Part shown: piece after piece, positions 6,627 through 12,924 of the stretch
Layout of the letters: each line of letters begins with the position of its first letter
Numbering within the stretch: the stretch's first letter is position 1
Program-made: the position numbers and the translations under genes
Notes under the pieces: model-generated
The model's database searches: none
Seen by the model: the letters and a program-made list of their open reading frames with translations, nothing else
Told to the model about the DNA's origin: nothing
Assembly (NCBI GenBank): GCA_024278725.1
Contig: JAJRSQ010000119.1
Location: 1-12,924, forward strand
Length of the DNA stretch: 12,924 nt
Reading direction: 5' to 3'
From: Chloroflexota bacterium
GTDB lineage: Bacteria > Chloroflexota > Anaerolineae > 4572-78

Positions 6627-7868
6627 TTACTCCCATGTAAAGTGACGGTGTTCGCTGTCGGGGCTGACTGCTTTGCCCGTGCCGTCCGGTTGTACCGCTT
6701 CCACATACACATACCATTCATGGTCAAATTCCGGACCATCCGCATCGCGATACAATTCCTGCGGGATAGTCCATGTGGTCTCTTTGGTATTGATGCCACG
6801 ATAGACGATTTCGGTATTATGTTTGTAGATTAATCGCACCGCGTACTGCTCATTACCCGCCAGTTCGCCCACCGGTTCCCATTGCAGGTGAATATTGTTG
6901 CCCTGAATGAACCGGTATCCGTCCGCCGGGGCAATTAATTTGGGGGCGGGATATTTGAAGCCGATGGTCGGCGTGGGCGACGGTGGGGGCGGAATGACCG
7001 CCGGAACGGGCGTTGCGGTGGGGACAGGGGTGGGTGTCGGCAACGGGGCGGGGGTGTCGGTGGGTGCGGCGACAACTGCCGTGGGGGATGGAATCGCCGT
7101 TGGGGTGTCGGTGGGTGCAGGCGTGTCGGTGGCAACCGGCTCCGGCGTGTTGGTCGGAACGGGGGTATTGGTGGGCATCGGCGTGGGCGACGGCAGCGGC
7201 GTATCGGTGGGGATGGGCGTTGAGGTCGGCACGGGGGTGATGACCACCACCGGCGTCGGCTCGGCGCGTTTGCCGAAGAGCATGAACGCCCCCGCCGCGA
7301 TGACGCCAATCACCAGCAAGCCGATTAATCCACCGATGATGAGTTTTCCCCATTGCGGGGTGAAGACCACCGTCTTTGTGCCCGCGACGGGCGGCGGCGG
7401 TGGGGGTGTTTTTTCCGCCGCCGGGGGTTGCACGCGCTCCGGCATGGATGGCGGCGGGGCGGGCGTGAAGGGCGGTGGCACGGGTATGCTCGGCACGGGC
7501 GGAAGTTGCTCCTCCGCGCGCACTTCGGCGGAAATGATTGGTGGCGTTTCGCTCGAGATGCCGGGGGGAGGCGTGTAATCCTCTAGCAGCGCGGCAATAT
7601 CCCCCGCCGAAAGTTCCGCGCCCCCATCACCGGGGAAAAGCAATGGCGAAGGTTGGTCGGGGCGGGCAATCAACCATCCGACCAGCGCATTTTTCACCGC
7701 CGGTGAAACGGCAACGGTTTCCCGTTCGCCCGTTTGGTCGTCCCATATTTTGAGGTGCGGTTCAGCGCCCGCCAAATGAACATCACCCACAGTCAAGCTG
7801 GTGATTTCCGCCGGAGAAAGTTTTGCGAGATTTGAGAGCGCCCACAGCGCATGTTTTAATGCAGTCAT
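6627..7868 (-). CDS. One-pass membrane protein: degenerate recombinase-like domain, Thr-Pro stalk, Fn3-like domain
   Basis: A 413-residue protein with an unusual layout. Residues 1-96 resemble part of a tyrosine recombinase catalytic domain: KLSPAEITSLTVGDVHL aligns with the GLRxSELLxLxWxDID helix, then a beta turn and a PSPLLFPGDGG segment. The first catalytic Arg is replaced by Ser18 and no R-H-R-Y set is visible, so it should not recombine DNA. A Pro-rich linker (99-162) leads to one transmembrane helix (about 175-198) ending in the positive FGKRAEP. A stalk of TPVPTNTP-type repeats (204-301) follows, then a C-terminal beta domain (308-413; LIAPADGYRF, IHLQWEPVG, EWYVYVEAVQ) resembling Fn3/Ig folds. 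The N-terminus is probably cytoplasmic and the C-terminus outside. GGGAAG lies eight bases before the ATG. It heads a two-gene unit with the VPI-repeat protein. Confidence 0.85.
   Translation of the reverse strand: MTALKHALWALSNLAKLSPAEITSLTVGDVHLAGAEPHLKIWDDQTGERETVAVSPAVKNALVGWLIARPDQPSPLLFPGDGGAELSAGDIAALLEDYTPPPGISSETPPIISAEVRAEEQLPPVPSIPVPPPFTPAPPPSMPERVQPPAAEKTPPPPPPVAGTKTVVFTPQWGKLIIGGLIGLLVIGVIAAGAFMLFGKRAEPTPVVVITPVPTSTPIPTDTPLPSPTPMPTNTPVPTNTPEPVATDTPAPTDTPTAIPSPTAVVAAPTDTPAPLPTPTPVPTATPVPAVIPPPPSPTPTIGFKYPAPKLIAPADGYRFIQGNNIHLQWEPVGELAGNEQYAVRLIYKHNTEIVYRGINTKETTWTIPQELYRDADGPEFDHEWYVYVEAVQPDGTGKAVSPDSEHRHFTWE
6966..7259 (-). repeat. Thr-Pro stalk-coding low-complexity repeat
   Basis: Encodes residues 204-301 of the 413-residue membrane protein. 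Imperfect units such as TPVPTNTP, TDTPAPTD and PTPVPTATP are coded by strongly C-rich triplets. The opposite strand therefore reads as a G-rich run with an open Gly-Val frame, which is not a gene. Similar tracts occur in the lipoprotein genes at 10916 and 11714. Confidence 0.8.
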
Positions 7869-7892
7869 TGGTACATTCTTCCCATTATGTTT

Positions 7893-7932
7893 AGTTTACC
7901 ACAGGATTATGTCATCTTGCAAGCGCGGTCAA
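7893..7932 (-). promoter_or_regulatory. Candidate overlapping promoters for the 413-residue membrane protein operon
   Basis: In the 90-base gap before the gene, the minus strand has TTGACC (plus 7927-7932), a 17-base spacer and TAATCC (7904-7909); the shifted CATAAT (7906-7911) is a better -10 at 15 bases. A second option is TTGCAA (7917-7922), 18 bases, then TAAACT (7893-7898) with an upstream TG extension. Either would start transcription close before the ribosome site. Which is used cannot be told from sequence. Confidence 0.5.
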
Positions 7933-7958
7933 TTGTGTTTATCTGTTTCCACGCCGGA

Positions 7959-8417
7959 TTAATCGGACAAACGGGATTTCCGCGCCGAAATGTCCTCGTC
8001 GGTGGCGGCGGGCGGCGATGCGGCGGGCGCATCGGCGTCGGCATCGGTGAGGGTTGATTCCGCGCGTGAGGCGGCTTCGGCGGGCGGGGCTTTTCGCAAC
8101 GCTTGCTGCAATACCGCCACATTTTCCTCCAGGGTGATCGCCTGCACCGATTGGGTGTCCAACTGCGCCGAAAGTTTGGCTGCCAGTCGTTCCTTCGCCG
8201 CCGCCGTGGCAGCATCGCCCGTTTCCCGCGCCGCTTCGGCTTGCGCACGGGTTTTTTTCAGCATATCTGCCAGCTTTTTCTCTTCGGCTTCAATCGCCTT
8301 CAACTGTTTTTCCAGCGCAGATAATTCTTCCGCCGGGGATTTTGGTTTTCCAAATGTCGGCATCACGCTCCGCACAGAAGCATTGAGCCACGTTTTTACT
8401 TTTCGGGAAAAGCGCAT
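7959..8417 (-). CDS. Small coiled-coil protein coupled to the MscS-type channel
   Basis: A 152-residue soluble protein, unrecognised by family. After a basic N-terminus (MRFSRKVKTWLNASVRSV) residues 28-110 are a charged, Ala/Leu/Glu-rich heptad region predicted to form a long coiled coil. An acidic, Ala/Pro-rich disordered tail (111-152) ends in KSRLSD. The amphipathic start followed by a coiled coil recalls PspA/IM30 membrane-stress proteins, but it is shorter and the similarity is too loose to assign. Its ATG overlaps the channel's TGA by one base (TGATG). GGAGG sits four bases upstream, inside the channel gene, so translation is coupled. The pairing suggests it may associate with the channel or membrane; this is inference. 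Confidence 0.78.
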   Translation of the reverse strand: MRFSRKVKTWLNASVRSVMPTFGKPKSPAEELSALEKQLKAIEAEEKKLADMLKKTRAQAEAARETGDAATAAAKERLAAKLSAQLDTQSVQAITLEENVAVLQQALRKAPPAEAASRAESTLTDADADAPAASPPAATDEDISARKSRLSD

Positions 8418-9484
8418 CAGTCCTCCATCTGTTTTTCAGGTGAACGCAGGTGTACCACTCGTTGCGGAAAAGGAATTTCCATTCCGGCATCTTTAAGCGC
8501 ACGATACAAACAGCTATTCAATTTATCGAGCGTGCGGCGGGTTTCGACATAATGATTAATCCAGCATCGCACCCGAAAGAGCAAGCCGGAATCCTGAAAC
8601 TGCAAAAATAACGCTTCGATGGGTTTATCTTTCATCACCCAATCTTGCGCGGCGACGGCATTTATCAGCACCTGCCGCACTTCGTCCACATCCAAGCCAT
8701 ACGCCACCGACAATTCCGTTTGCACCCGGTACGTGGTGTTGGGGATGGAATGATTCACAATGGATTGCGAGGCAATCACCGAATTGGGAATGATGACCAG
8801 CCGGTTGTCTCTGGTGAGGATGCGGGTGCTGCGCAAACCGATGTCGGTCACGTTCCCCCAAGTCTGCATCTCCCGCAACTCGATGCGGTCGCCAATGCGG
8901 AACGGGCGATCCACCATAATCATCACCCCGCTAAACACGTCGCTGAGGGTGGCTTGCGCCGCCAACGCCACCGCCAAACTGCCGATGCCCAGGGTAGTTA
9001 TCAGCGCGCTGATGGTGCCGGTGTTGACGTTGAAATGTCCCATGAGAACGACCAACGCCACCAACGTGATGACAACCAGCGTCAGACGGCGGAAGAAGGG
9101 AACAAATTGCTCATCGAGTTGGGTTTCGGTGCGGTACGCCACTTCGGATTGATACCAGTTTGCAATGTTCACCGTCAACCGATAGGTGGTCAGATACGCC
9201 AATAGCCAATAAATCAGAAAAATGCCCTCGCTGACCCAGCGGGATGCGGTTTGGTTGAACCATGAAACTTGATTCACCAGCACCATCACCCCCAGCAATG
9301 CCACACTGATGGTGATGGGCAAGCGCAGGGCATTCAGAATAGCGTCATCGAGCCGGTTGACGGTCTTTGCCGCCAGCAATTTTCCCCACCGCTTCAGTGC
9401 CATTCGCGTGCCCAAAACGGCTGCTGCGGTCGCAACCAAAATGGCAATGGTCAACACGGTATTCGATAAATTGGCGTTTTGCAT
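8417..9484 (-). CDS. MscS-family small-conductance mechanosensitive channel
   Basis: A 355-residue inner-membrane channel that opens under membrane tension to release solutes after osmotic downshock. Predicted membrane helices lie at about 8-28, 55-75, 86-106 and 133-151. The pore-lining helix with Gly/Ala packing follows (ISALITTLGIGSLAVALAAQ, 158-177). The MscS beta-domain signature comes next: FSGVMIMVDRPFRIGDRIEL (184-203), RSTRILTRDN and VIIPNSVIAS. The cytoplasmic alpha/beta C-terminus ends at 355. This is longer than E. coli MscS (286 residues), with extra N-terminal helices. AAGGAGGAGGT directly precedes ATG 9484, a strong ribosome site that fixes the start. It is divergent from the glycosyltransferase gene and coupled to the coiled-coil gene. 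Which MscS subfamily it belongs to was not settled. Confidence 0.93.
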   Translation of the reverse strand: MQNANLSNTVLTIAILVATAAAVLGTRMALKRWGKLLAAKTVNRLDDAILNALRLPITISVALLGVMVLVNQVSWFNQTASRWVSEGIFLIYWLLAYLTTYRLTVNIANWYQSEVAYRTETQLDEQFVPFFRRLTLVVITLVALVVLMGHFNVNTGTISALITTLGIGSLAVALAAQATLSDVFSGVMIMVDRPFRIGDRIELREMQTWGNVTDIGLRSTRILTRDNRLVIIPNSVIASQSIVNHSIPNTTYRVQTELSVAYGLDVDEVRQVLINAVAAQDWVMKDKPIEALFLQFQDSGLLFRVRCWINHYVETRRTLDKLNSCLYRALKDAGMEIPFPQRVVHLRSPEKQMED

Positions 9485-9559
9485 ACCTCCTCCTTCAGTG
9501 TATTTTGATTGTACACACCCGTTATCTTACACGATATTGCCCACGGTGAGAAATATAGT

Positions 9560-9588
9560 TTGCCTCCCGCCTCCAATGCGATTATCAT
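9560..9588 (+). promoter_or_regulatory. Candidate promoter giving a nearly leaderless glycosyltransferase mRNA
   Basis: TTGCCT (9560-9565), a 17-base spacer and TATCAT (9583-9588). Initiation about seven bases on would fall near 9595, two bases before the ATG at 9597. No Shine-Dalgarno precedes that ATG, which fits leaderless translation. The same 112-base gap must hold the divergent channel promoter; a TACAAT on the minus strand (plus 9508-9513) is the best -10 I see there, with no good -35. Confidence 0.42.
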
Positions 9589-9596
9589 ACGGGCTT

Positions 9597-10679
9597 ATGA
9601 AGATTGCATTGGCTCACGACTGGTTGAATCAAATGGGCGGCGCGGAGAACGTGCTGGAAACGCTGGTGGCGATGTTTCCGGGAGCGCCCGTGTACACTAC
9701 CATTTACGCCCCCGATTTGATGCCCGCCGGCTATCGAAAATGGCGCATCATCACCGGCTGGCTGAATCGCGCGCCGGGCATTCACCGCCATCACCAGCCC
9801 TATTTGCCCCTTTATCCGGCGGCGGTGCAGAGCCTGCATCCGCGCGGCTTTGATGTGGTGCTGTCGAACAAAAGCGGCTTCATCCATGGCATCCCCATCG
9901 AAGCGGGACAAACCCACCTGTGCTACTGTCTCGCGCCGACGCGATATGTGTGGGATTACGGCAGTTACGCCCGCCGCGAACAGCTCGGCGGGGTGGTGGA
10001 CGTGCTGTTATCGCCGATGATTGCCGCCCTGCGCCGCTGGGATTTCGCCGCCGCACAGCGCGTGCATCATTTCTGCGCCATCTCCACCGACATTCAAGCC
10101 CGCATCAAAAAATACTACCGCCGCGAATCCATCATCATTCATCCCCCCGTGAACACCGAACGTTTTCAGCCGGTTGCCCAGCCCACCGAAGATTATTATT
10201 TTATCGTCTCCCGGCTCATTCCATACAAACGAATTGATTTGGCGGTGCAGGCATTTTCCCGGCTGGGGAAACGGCTCATCATCACCGGAGATGGGCGCGA
10301 CCGCGCCGCGCTGGAAACCATCGCGGGCGATTCGGTGACCTTTACGGGGCGACTCCCGTGGGATGATGTGGCGCGGTTGATGGCAAACGCCAAAGCGTTC
10401 ATTTTTCCGGGCTATGAGGATTTCGGCATCACCCCGGTGGAAGCGCAGGCGGCGGGTCGCCCGGTGATTGCCTTCGGGGCGGGCGGCGCGCTCGACACGG
10501 TCATCGAAGGGGAAACAGGCGTCTTTTTCCGCGAGCAAACGGTGGAAGCGTTGATGTCGGCGGTGGAACAATTTGAACGGATGACCTTCGACCCGGCACG
10601 CATTCGGCGGCACGCGGAAACGTTCAGCACGGCGCAGTTTGAGCGGAAATTGCGCCACTGGATAACGTCCGTGGTGTAA
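9597..10679 (+). CDS. GT4-family glycosyltransferase (GT-B fold)
   Basis: A 360-residue cytoplasmic or peripheral-membrane enzyme that moves a sugar from a nucleotide-sugar to an acceptor, probably in polysaccharide or glycolipid synthesis; the sugar and acceptor are unknown. The N-terminal Rossmann half opens with MKIALAHDWLNQMGGAENVL, whose GGAE loop is typical of GT4. The C-terminal half has VSRLIPYKRIDL (204-215), TGDGRDR (230-236) and the EX7E signature EDFGITPVE (274-282), then AAGRPVIAFGAGG. The frame is open back to 9309, but that part is antisense to the channel gene and has no family character. ATG 9597 gives the normal GT4 N-terminus; ATG 9576 is a less likely alternative. No other cell-surface sugar gene is adjacent. 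Confidence 0.93.
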   Translation: MKIALAHDWLNQMGGAENVLETLVAMFPGAPVYTTIYAPDLMPAGYRKWRIITGWLNRAPGIHRHHQPYLPLYPAAVQSLHPRGFDVVLSNKSGFIHGIPIEAGQTHLCYCLAPTRYVWDYGSYARREQLGGVVDVLLSPMIAALRRWDFAAAQRVHHFCAISTDIQARIKKYYRRESIIIHPPVNTERFQPVAQPTEDYYFIVSRLIPYKRIDLAVQAFSRLGKRLIITGDGRDRAALETIAGDSVTFTGRLPWDDVARLMANAKAFIFPGYEDFGITPVEAQAAGRPVIAFGAGGALDTVIEGETGVFFREQTVEALMSAVEQFERMTFDPARIRRHAETFSTAQFERKLRHWITSVV

Positions 10680-10705
10680 TCGTAGGGTTTTTATCAATAT
10701 GATTC

Positions 10706-10734
10706 TTGCCCCTATGTTCGGCTACGGCTATAAT
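10706..10734 (+). promoter_or_regulatory. Sigma-70-type promoter for the lipoprotein cluster
   Basis: TTGCCC (10706-10711), a 17-base spacer and a perfect TATAAT (10729-10734), in the 92-base gap after the glycosyltransferase. Transcription would begin near 10741, about 31 bases before the GTG start. No terminator for the glycosyltransferase is visible, so readthrough is also possible. Confidence 0.75.
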
Positions 10735-10771
10735 AGCGCGGGTTGAAATGGATATGTGGAGATTAACTATC

Positions 10772-11518
10772 GTGAAAACAAAAAGAACTTTACTTCTTTT
10801 CATTGTAATTTTTGCCGTGTTCGGTCTGGCATGCGGCTTTATCGAACCATTGAAAGAGAAAATCGCCGGCACCGGCGGCGAGGCATCCGCGCAAGCGGTG
10901 GCGGTCTCAGACAAACCGACTCGCACCCCGCGCCCGACGTTCACCGCTACCCCAAACTGGACGGCGACGCCCACCTTCACGCTCACACCGCTCCCCACCG
11001 CCACCCCGATGGACACGCCGACACCCGTGCCCACCGACACCCCGACCCCCGTGCCGCCGACGGCGACCTTCACGCCGGCGCCGCCCACCAACACCCCAAA
11101 ACCGCGCCCGCCGACGGCAACCTTCACGCCCGCACCACCGACCGCAACGCCCACGCCATCCTTCCCATTCAAACTGGTGGAGCAATATCAGAACAGCACC
11201 ACCTCAACCCAGTTGGTGATGTACATTGCGGTCACCAATGGCAGCAATGTTCCCATCGGCGGCATGAAAATCATCGGCGACCACTCTCCGAGCGGGGCGC
11301 ATGTGGAAAGCCCGCCCACTTGCTTTGAATGGTGCGCGCCCACCGCACCCGGTGGCGATGCCAAAGTTGGCAATGTGAAATTTGAGCCGCCCGCGTATGA
11401 AGCCGGCACATGGACGCTGAAACTCGTGGATGGCGGTGGCGCACTCGCCGCCGCGCCGGTCACCATTCCGGTTGACCCGGCAAATCCGCAGTGGTATTTC
11501 CTGTTGTTCCGTCAATAG
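10772..11518 (+). CDS. Stalked lipoprotein 1, Thr-Pro repeat with C-terminal beta-type domain
   Basis: A 248-residue predicted lipoprotein of unknown function. The signal is VKTKR, a hydrophobic core and GLAC with Cys21 as the lipidated residue; the -3 Gly differs from the usual Leu. Residues 49-130 are a Thr-Pro stalk that includes a duplicated PPTATFTPAPPT (95-106 and 113-124). The C-terminal domain (131-248) starts FPFKLVEQYQ, contains CFEWC (a possible disulfide pair) and ends YEAGTWTLKLVDGG...QWYFLLFRQ. It looks beta-sandwich-like and is related to that of the next gene. The GTG at 10772 is chosen because GGAG lies ten bases upstream and it places the basic signal at the N-terminus; ATGs at 10748 and 10754 add an unlikely MDMWRLTI prefix. 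It is first of three tandem lipoprotein genes. Confidence 0.82.
   Translation: MKTKRTLLLFIVIFAVFGLACGFIEPLKEKIAGTGGEASAQAVAVSDKPTRTPRPTFTATPNWTATPTFTLTPLPTATPMDTPTPVPTDTPTPVPPTATFTPAPPTNTPKPRPPTATFTPAPPTATPTPSFPFKLVEQYQNSTTSTQLVMYIAVTNGSNVPIGGMKIIGDHSPSGAHVESPPTCFEWCAPTAPGGDAKVGNVKFEPPAYEAGTWTLKLVDGGGALAAAPVTIPVDPANPQWYFLLFRQ
10916..11161 (+). repeat. Thr-Pro stalk-coding repeat in lipoprotein 1
   Basis: C-rich low-complexity DNA coding residues 49-130. It contains a near-identical 36-base direct repeat at 11054-11089 and 11108-11143 (both encode PPTATFTPAPPT) with several silent differences. The silent changes show selection for the protein pattern or an old duplication. Such tracts are prone to slippage and assembly collapse. 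Confidence 0.8.
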
Positions 11519-11551
11519 CTTTTCAATTTCACCCGATTTACGGTTTGCCTG

Positions 11552-11575
11552 CCTCAATATCTCCGGATATTGGGG
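11552..11575 (+). other. UNCG-loop hairpin between lipoprotein genes 1 and 2
   Basis: CCTCAATATC (11552-11561) pairs with GATATTGGGG (11566-11575), ten pairs with one G-U wobble. They enclose a UCCG loop closed by C-G, the cUNCGg tetraloop type, which is exceptionally stable in RNA. No U-tract follows directly; an A5T6 run lies 12 bases on. It could be an mRNA-stability or processing hairpin that sets relative lipoprotein levels, or a poor terminator. Confidence 0.5.
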
Positions 11576-11617
11576 CATCGCATTTACAAAAATTTTTTGG
11601 GTCACAAAAAGGTTCTT

Positions 11618-12349
11618 ATGAAACGAAAGTCATTCCGTACCCCGATAATCATCGCGGTGATATTGCTCATCGCCGGATTGGGCTGTTCAGTGGGCGCATT
11701 GGTGGTGCAAGCCCCCCAACCGACGCCCACGCCCACCAAAACGCCGCGCCCGATATTCACGCCGACACTCATTCCCACCGAAACACCGACGCCGACCAAC
11801 ACGCCCACCCTCACCCCCGTACCCACCGACACGCCGACACTCGTCCCCACCGAGACGGTTGTGCCCACCGACGCGCCGACCAACACCCCTGTGCCACAGG
11901 CAACCAATACGCCTGCGCCGCCCCCCCCGCCCACCAATACCCCGGCGCCAACCAACACCCCGGAACCGACCTTCCCGTTTCCGGCGCAACTGACCACCCA
12001 CCCCACTGGCGGCGCGGTTGAATTCCGCATCACCGGCTTTGTCTGGGAAGGGACATTCAGCACAGGCATCGGGGAAGCATTGACCGGCTACCAAATGAAG
12101 GTCATCACCCCCAACGGAGAAGAGGAATACAGCGAAGTCTCCGTTGGTCCACAAGCAGGTTCCAGCACCTTCCCCGGCGCGGGCGACAACCACAGCATGA
12201 ATTTCCAATATAAGCACGCACCCTATCAACCCGGCGTTTATAAAGTAACCCTGGTGAAAGACGGACAACCGATGTCGCCGACCATTGAAGTGGTGGCGCA
12301 AGCCAGCCCATTCACCTATGCCCATATAGATTTTATCAGACAAAAATAA
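11618..12349 (+). CDS. Stalked lipoprotein 2, paralogous C-terminal domain
   Basis: A 243-residue predicted lipoprotein. The signal MKRKSFRTPIIIAVILLIAG ends in GLGC with Cys23 as the lipidated residue. Residues 33-118 are a stalk of TPTPTNTP, TPVPTDTP and PAPTNTP units. The C-terminal domain (119-243) begins FPFPAQLTTHP, contains a Gly-rich middle and ends APYQPGVYKVTLVKDG...YAHIDFIRQK. This parallels lipoprotein 1 in opening (FPF), penultimate strand (YxxGxxxxxLVxxG) and ending (FxRQ), so the two are probably diverged paralogues; this domain lacks the CFEWC pair. ATG 11618 is supported by AAGG five bases upstream and by the basic signal start. The 99-base gap to gene 1 holds a hairpin but no clear promoter, so one transcript is likely. 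Its ligand or role is unknown. Confidence 0.83.
   Translation: MKRKSFRTPIIIAVILLIAGLGCSVGALVVQAPQPTPTPTKTPRPIFTPTLIPTETPTPTNTPTLTPVPTDTPTLVPTETVVPTDAPTNTPVPQATNTPAPPPPPTNTPAPTNTPEPTFPFPAQLTTHPTGGAVEFRITGFVWEGTFSTGIGEALTGYQMKVITPNGEEEYSEVSVGPQAGSSTFPGAGDNHSMNFQYKHAPYQPGVYKVTLVKDGQPMSPTIEVVAQASPFTYAHIDFIRQK
11714..11971 (+). repeat. Thr-Pro stalk-coding repeat in lipoprotein 2
   Basis: C-rich low-complexity DNA coding residues 33-118, with repeated CCCACCGACACGCCGAC-like units. The same unit recurs in lipoprotein 1, giving short near-identical tracts several hundred bases apart that could recombine. Confidence 0.78.
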
Positions 12350-12352
12350 TTG

Positions 12353-12924
12353 ATGACGATGAAAAAACACTACTTATTGATAATCAGTTTCGTATTTTTG
12401 ATAGTTTCACTGGGCTGTGGCATTTTAGGGGGAACCGCAAACAGCCGTCCGACGGCTCAAGTGCGCATCATCCCCCCCACCCACACGCCGATGCCCACTT
12501 TCACACCAACCGCGCCCCTTTCCGCGGAAGTGGTCATCCCCACCGTCACCGATACGCCCGTGCCGCCGCCACCGCAGGAACAGCAACCCACAGAGCCGAC
12601 GGCAACACCGCTTCCGCCCACAAATACGCCCGTTCCCGCGCCGCAGGTATCCATCACCGGCGCGACGGTTAACGTCCGCAGCGGACCCGGCACGGCATAT
12701 CCCCGCGTGGGGCAAGTGAGCAACGGTTACACCACCGCCATTCTGGGGCGAAACAACGACGCCAGTTGGGTCTTCATCAACTACCCCGGCGGGCAGGGCT
12801 GGATATACAGCAATCTGGCGCAACTTCAGGGCGATGTCAACAGCGTGCCCGTGCCGCAAATCGCACCACCGCCCGCCACGCCGACACCGCCTCCCCCCCC
12901 ACCACCCACAGCAACGCCGGTGCC
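12353..12924 (+). CDS. Stalked lipoprotein 3 with bacterial SH3 (SH3b) domain, 3' end outside window
   Basis: The frame is open to the window edge, giving 190 residues. The signal MTMKKHYLLIISFVFLIVSL ends SLGC, with Cys22 as the lipidated residue. A short Thr-Pro stalk (41-97) leads to an SH3b domain at about 99-158. It has VNVRSGPGTAYPRVGQV, then TAILGRN, WVFINYPGGQGWIYSNLAQL, the classic fold that in other proteins binds cell-wall peptides or other ligands. A second Pro-Thr linker (170-190) continues out of the window, so a further domain probably follows. The ATG at 12353 is three bases after the lipoprotein 2 stop with no clear ribosome site, suggesting translational coupling; ATG 12359 is equally plausible. 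It differs from lipoproteins 1 and 2 in its head domain but shares signal and stalk type. Confidence 0.85.
   Translation, partial: MTMKKHYLLIISFVFLIVSLGCGILGGTANSRPTAQVRIIPPTHTPMPTFTPTAPLSAEVVIPTVTDTPVPPPPQEQQPTEPTATPLPPTNTPVPAPQVSITGATVNVRSGPGTAYPRVGQVSNGYTTAILGRNNDASWVFINYPGGQGWIYSNLAQLQGDVNSVPVPQIAPPPATPTPPPPPPPTATPV

Noticed and set aside
6966..7259. A possible CRISPR array or DNA satellite because of the regular repeats
   Set aside because: The repeats follow codon triplets, vary silently and lack constant repeat-spacer units; they encode a Thr-Pro stalk.
6907..7578. A plus-strand Gly/Val-rich open frame (GVGVGNGAGV type)
   Set aside because: It is the reverse complement of the Thr-Pro stalk and Pro-rich linker of the 413-residue membrane protein, so its repeats are explained by that gene.
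9309..9596. A 96-codon N-terminal extension of the glycosyltransferase frame
   Set aside because: It overlaps the channel gene on the other strand and the promoter gap, and the GT4 family starts at the MKIALAHDW position.
10624..11172. Minus-strand Val/Gly-rich open frames here and at 11602-12069
   Set aside because: They are antisense to the Thr-Pro stalks of lipoproteins 1 and 2, with no signal or conserved domain of their own.

Overview
The window looks like chromosomal DNA from a bacterium of the Chloroflexota, most likely an Anaerolineae-like lineage. This is inferred from the fairly high GC, the many secreted proteins with long Thr-Pro stalks, and their xL(A/G)C lipoprotein signals; no marker gene was compared. 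Most of it is ordinary housekeeping sequence, with an accessory insert on the left and an envelope-protein block on the right.

Region 1 (1-2820, + strand): the last 46 codons of threonyl-tRNA synthetase and its hairpin terminator are followed by an AT-richer two-gene cassette. The cassette encodes a putative type II restriction endonuclease and a D12-class adenine-N6 DNA methyltransferase. The methyltransferase is interrupted by one in-frame TAA but otherwise complete. dCTP deaminase (dcd) follows and ends at a strong bidirectional terminator.

Region 2 (2831-5960, - strand): gyrA lies upstream of trxA. A near-consensus trxA promoter has its -35 box overlapping the gyrA stop codon. The gyrA leader carries a hairpin and a palindrome next to the -10 box.

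Region 3 (6015-9484, - strand): two probable transcription units. One is an MscS-type mechanosensitive channel translationally coupled to a small coiled-coil protein. The other holds a 413-residue one-pass membrane protein and a 196-residue membrane protein built on a repeated (V/I)P(V/I) motif. The 413-residue protein joins a degenerate tyrosine-recombinase-like cytoplasmic domain to an external Thr-Pro stalk and an Fn3-like domain.

Region 4 (9597-12924, + strand): a GT4 glycosyltransferase, possibly on a nearly leaderless mRNA, then a row of three stalked lipoproteins. The first two carry related C-terminal beta-type domains. The third carries a bacterial SH3 domain and runs off the window.

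The observations most worth following are the restriction-modification pair with a broken methyltransferase, the recombinase-fold membrane fusion, the VPI-repeat protein and the tandem lipoprotein array. I saw no tRNA, rRNA, CRISPR array, insertion sequence or attachment site. No gene-free stretch exceeds 300 bases; the longest is 5797-6014, which holds gyrA control elements.
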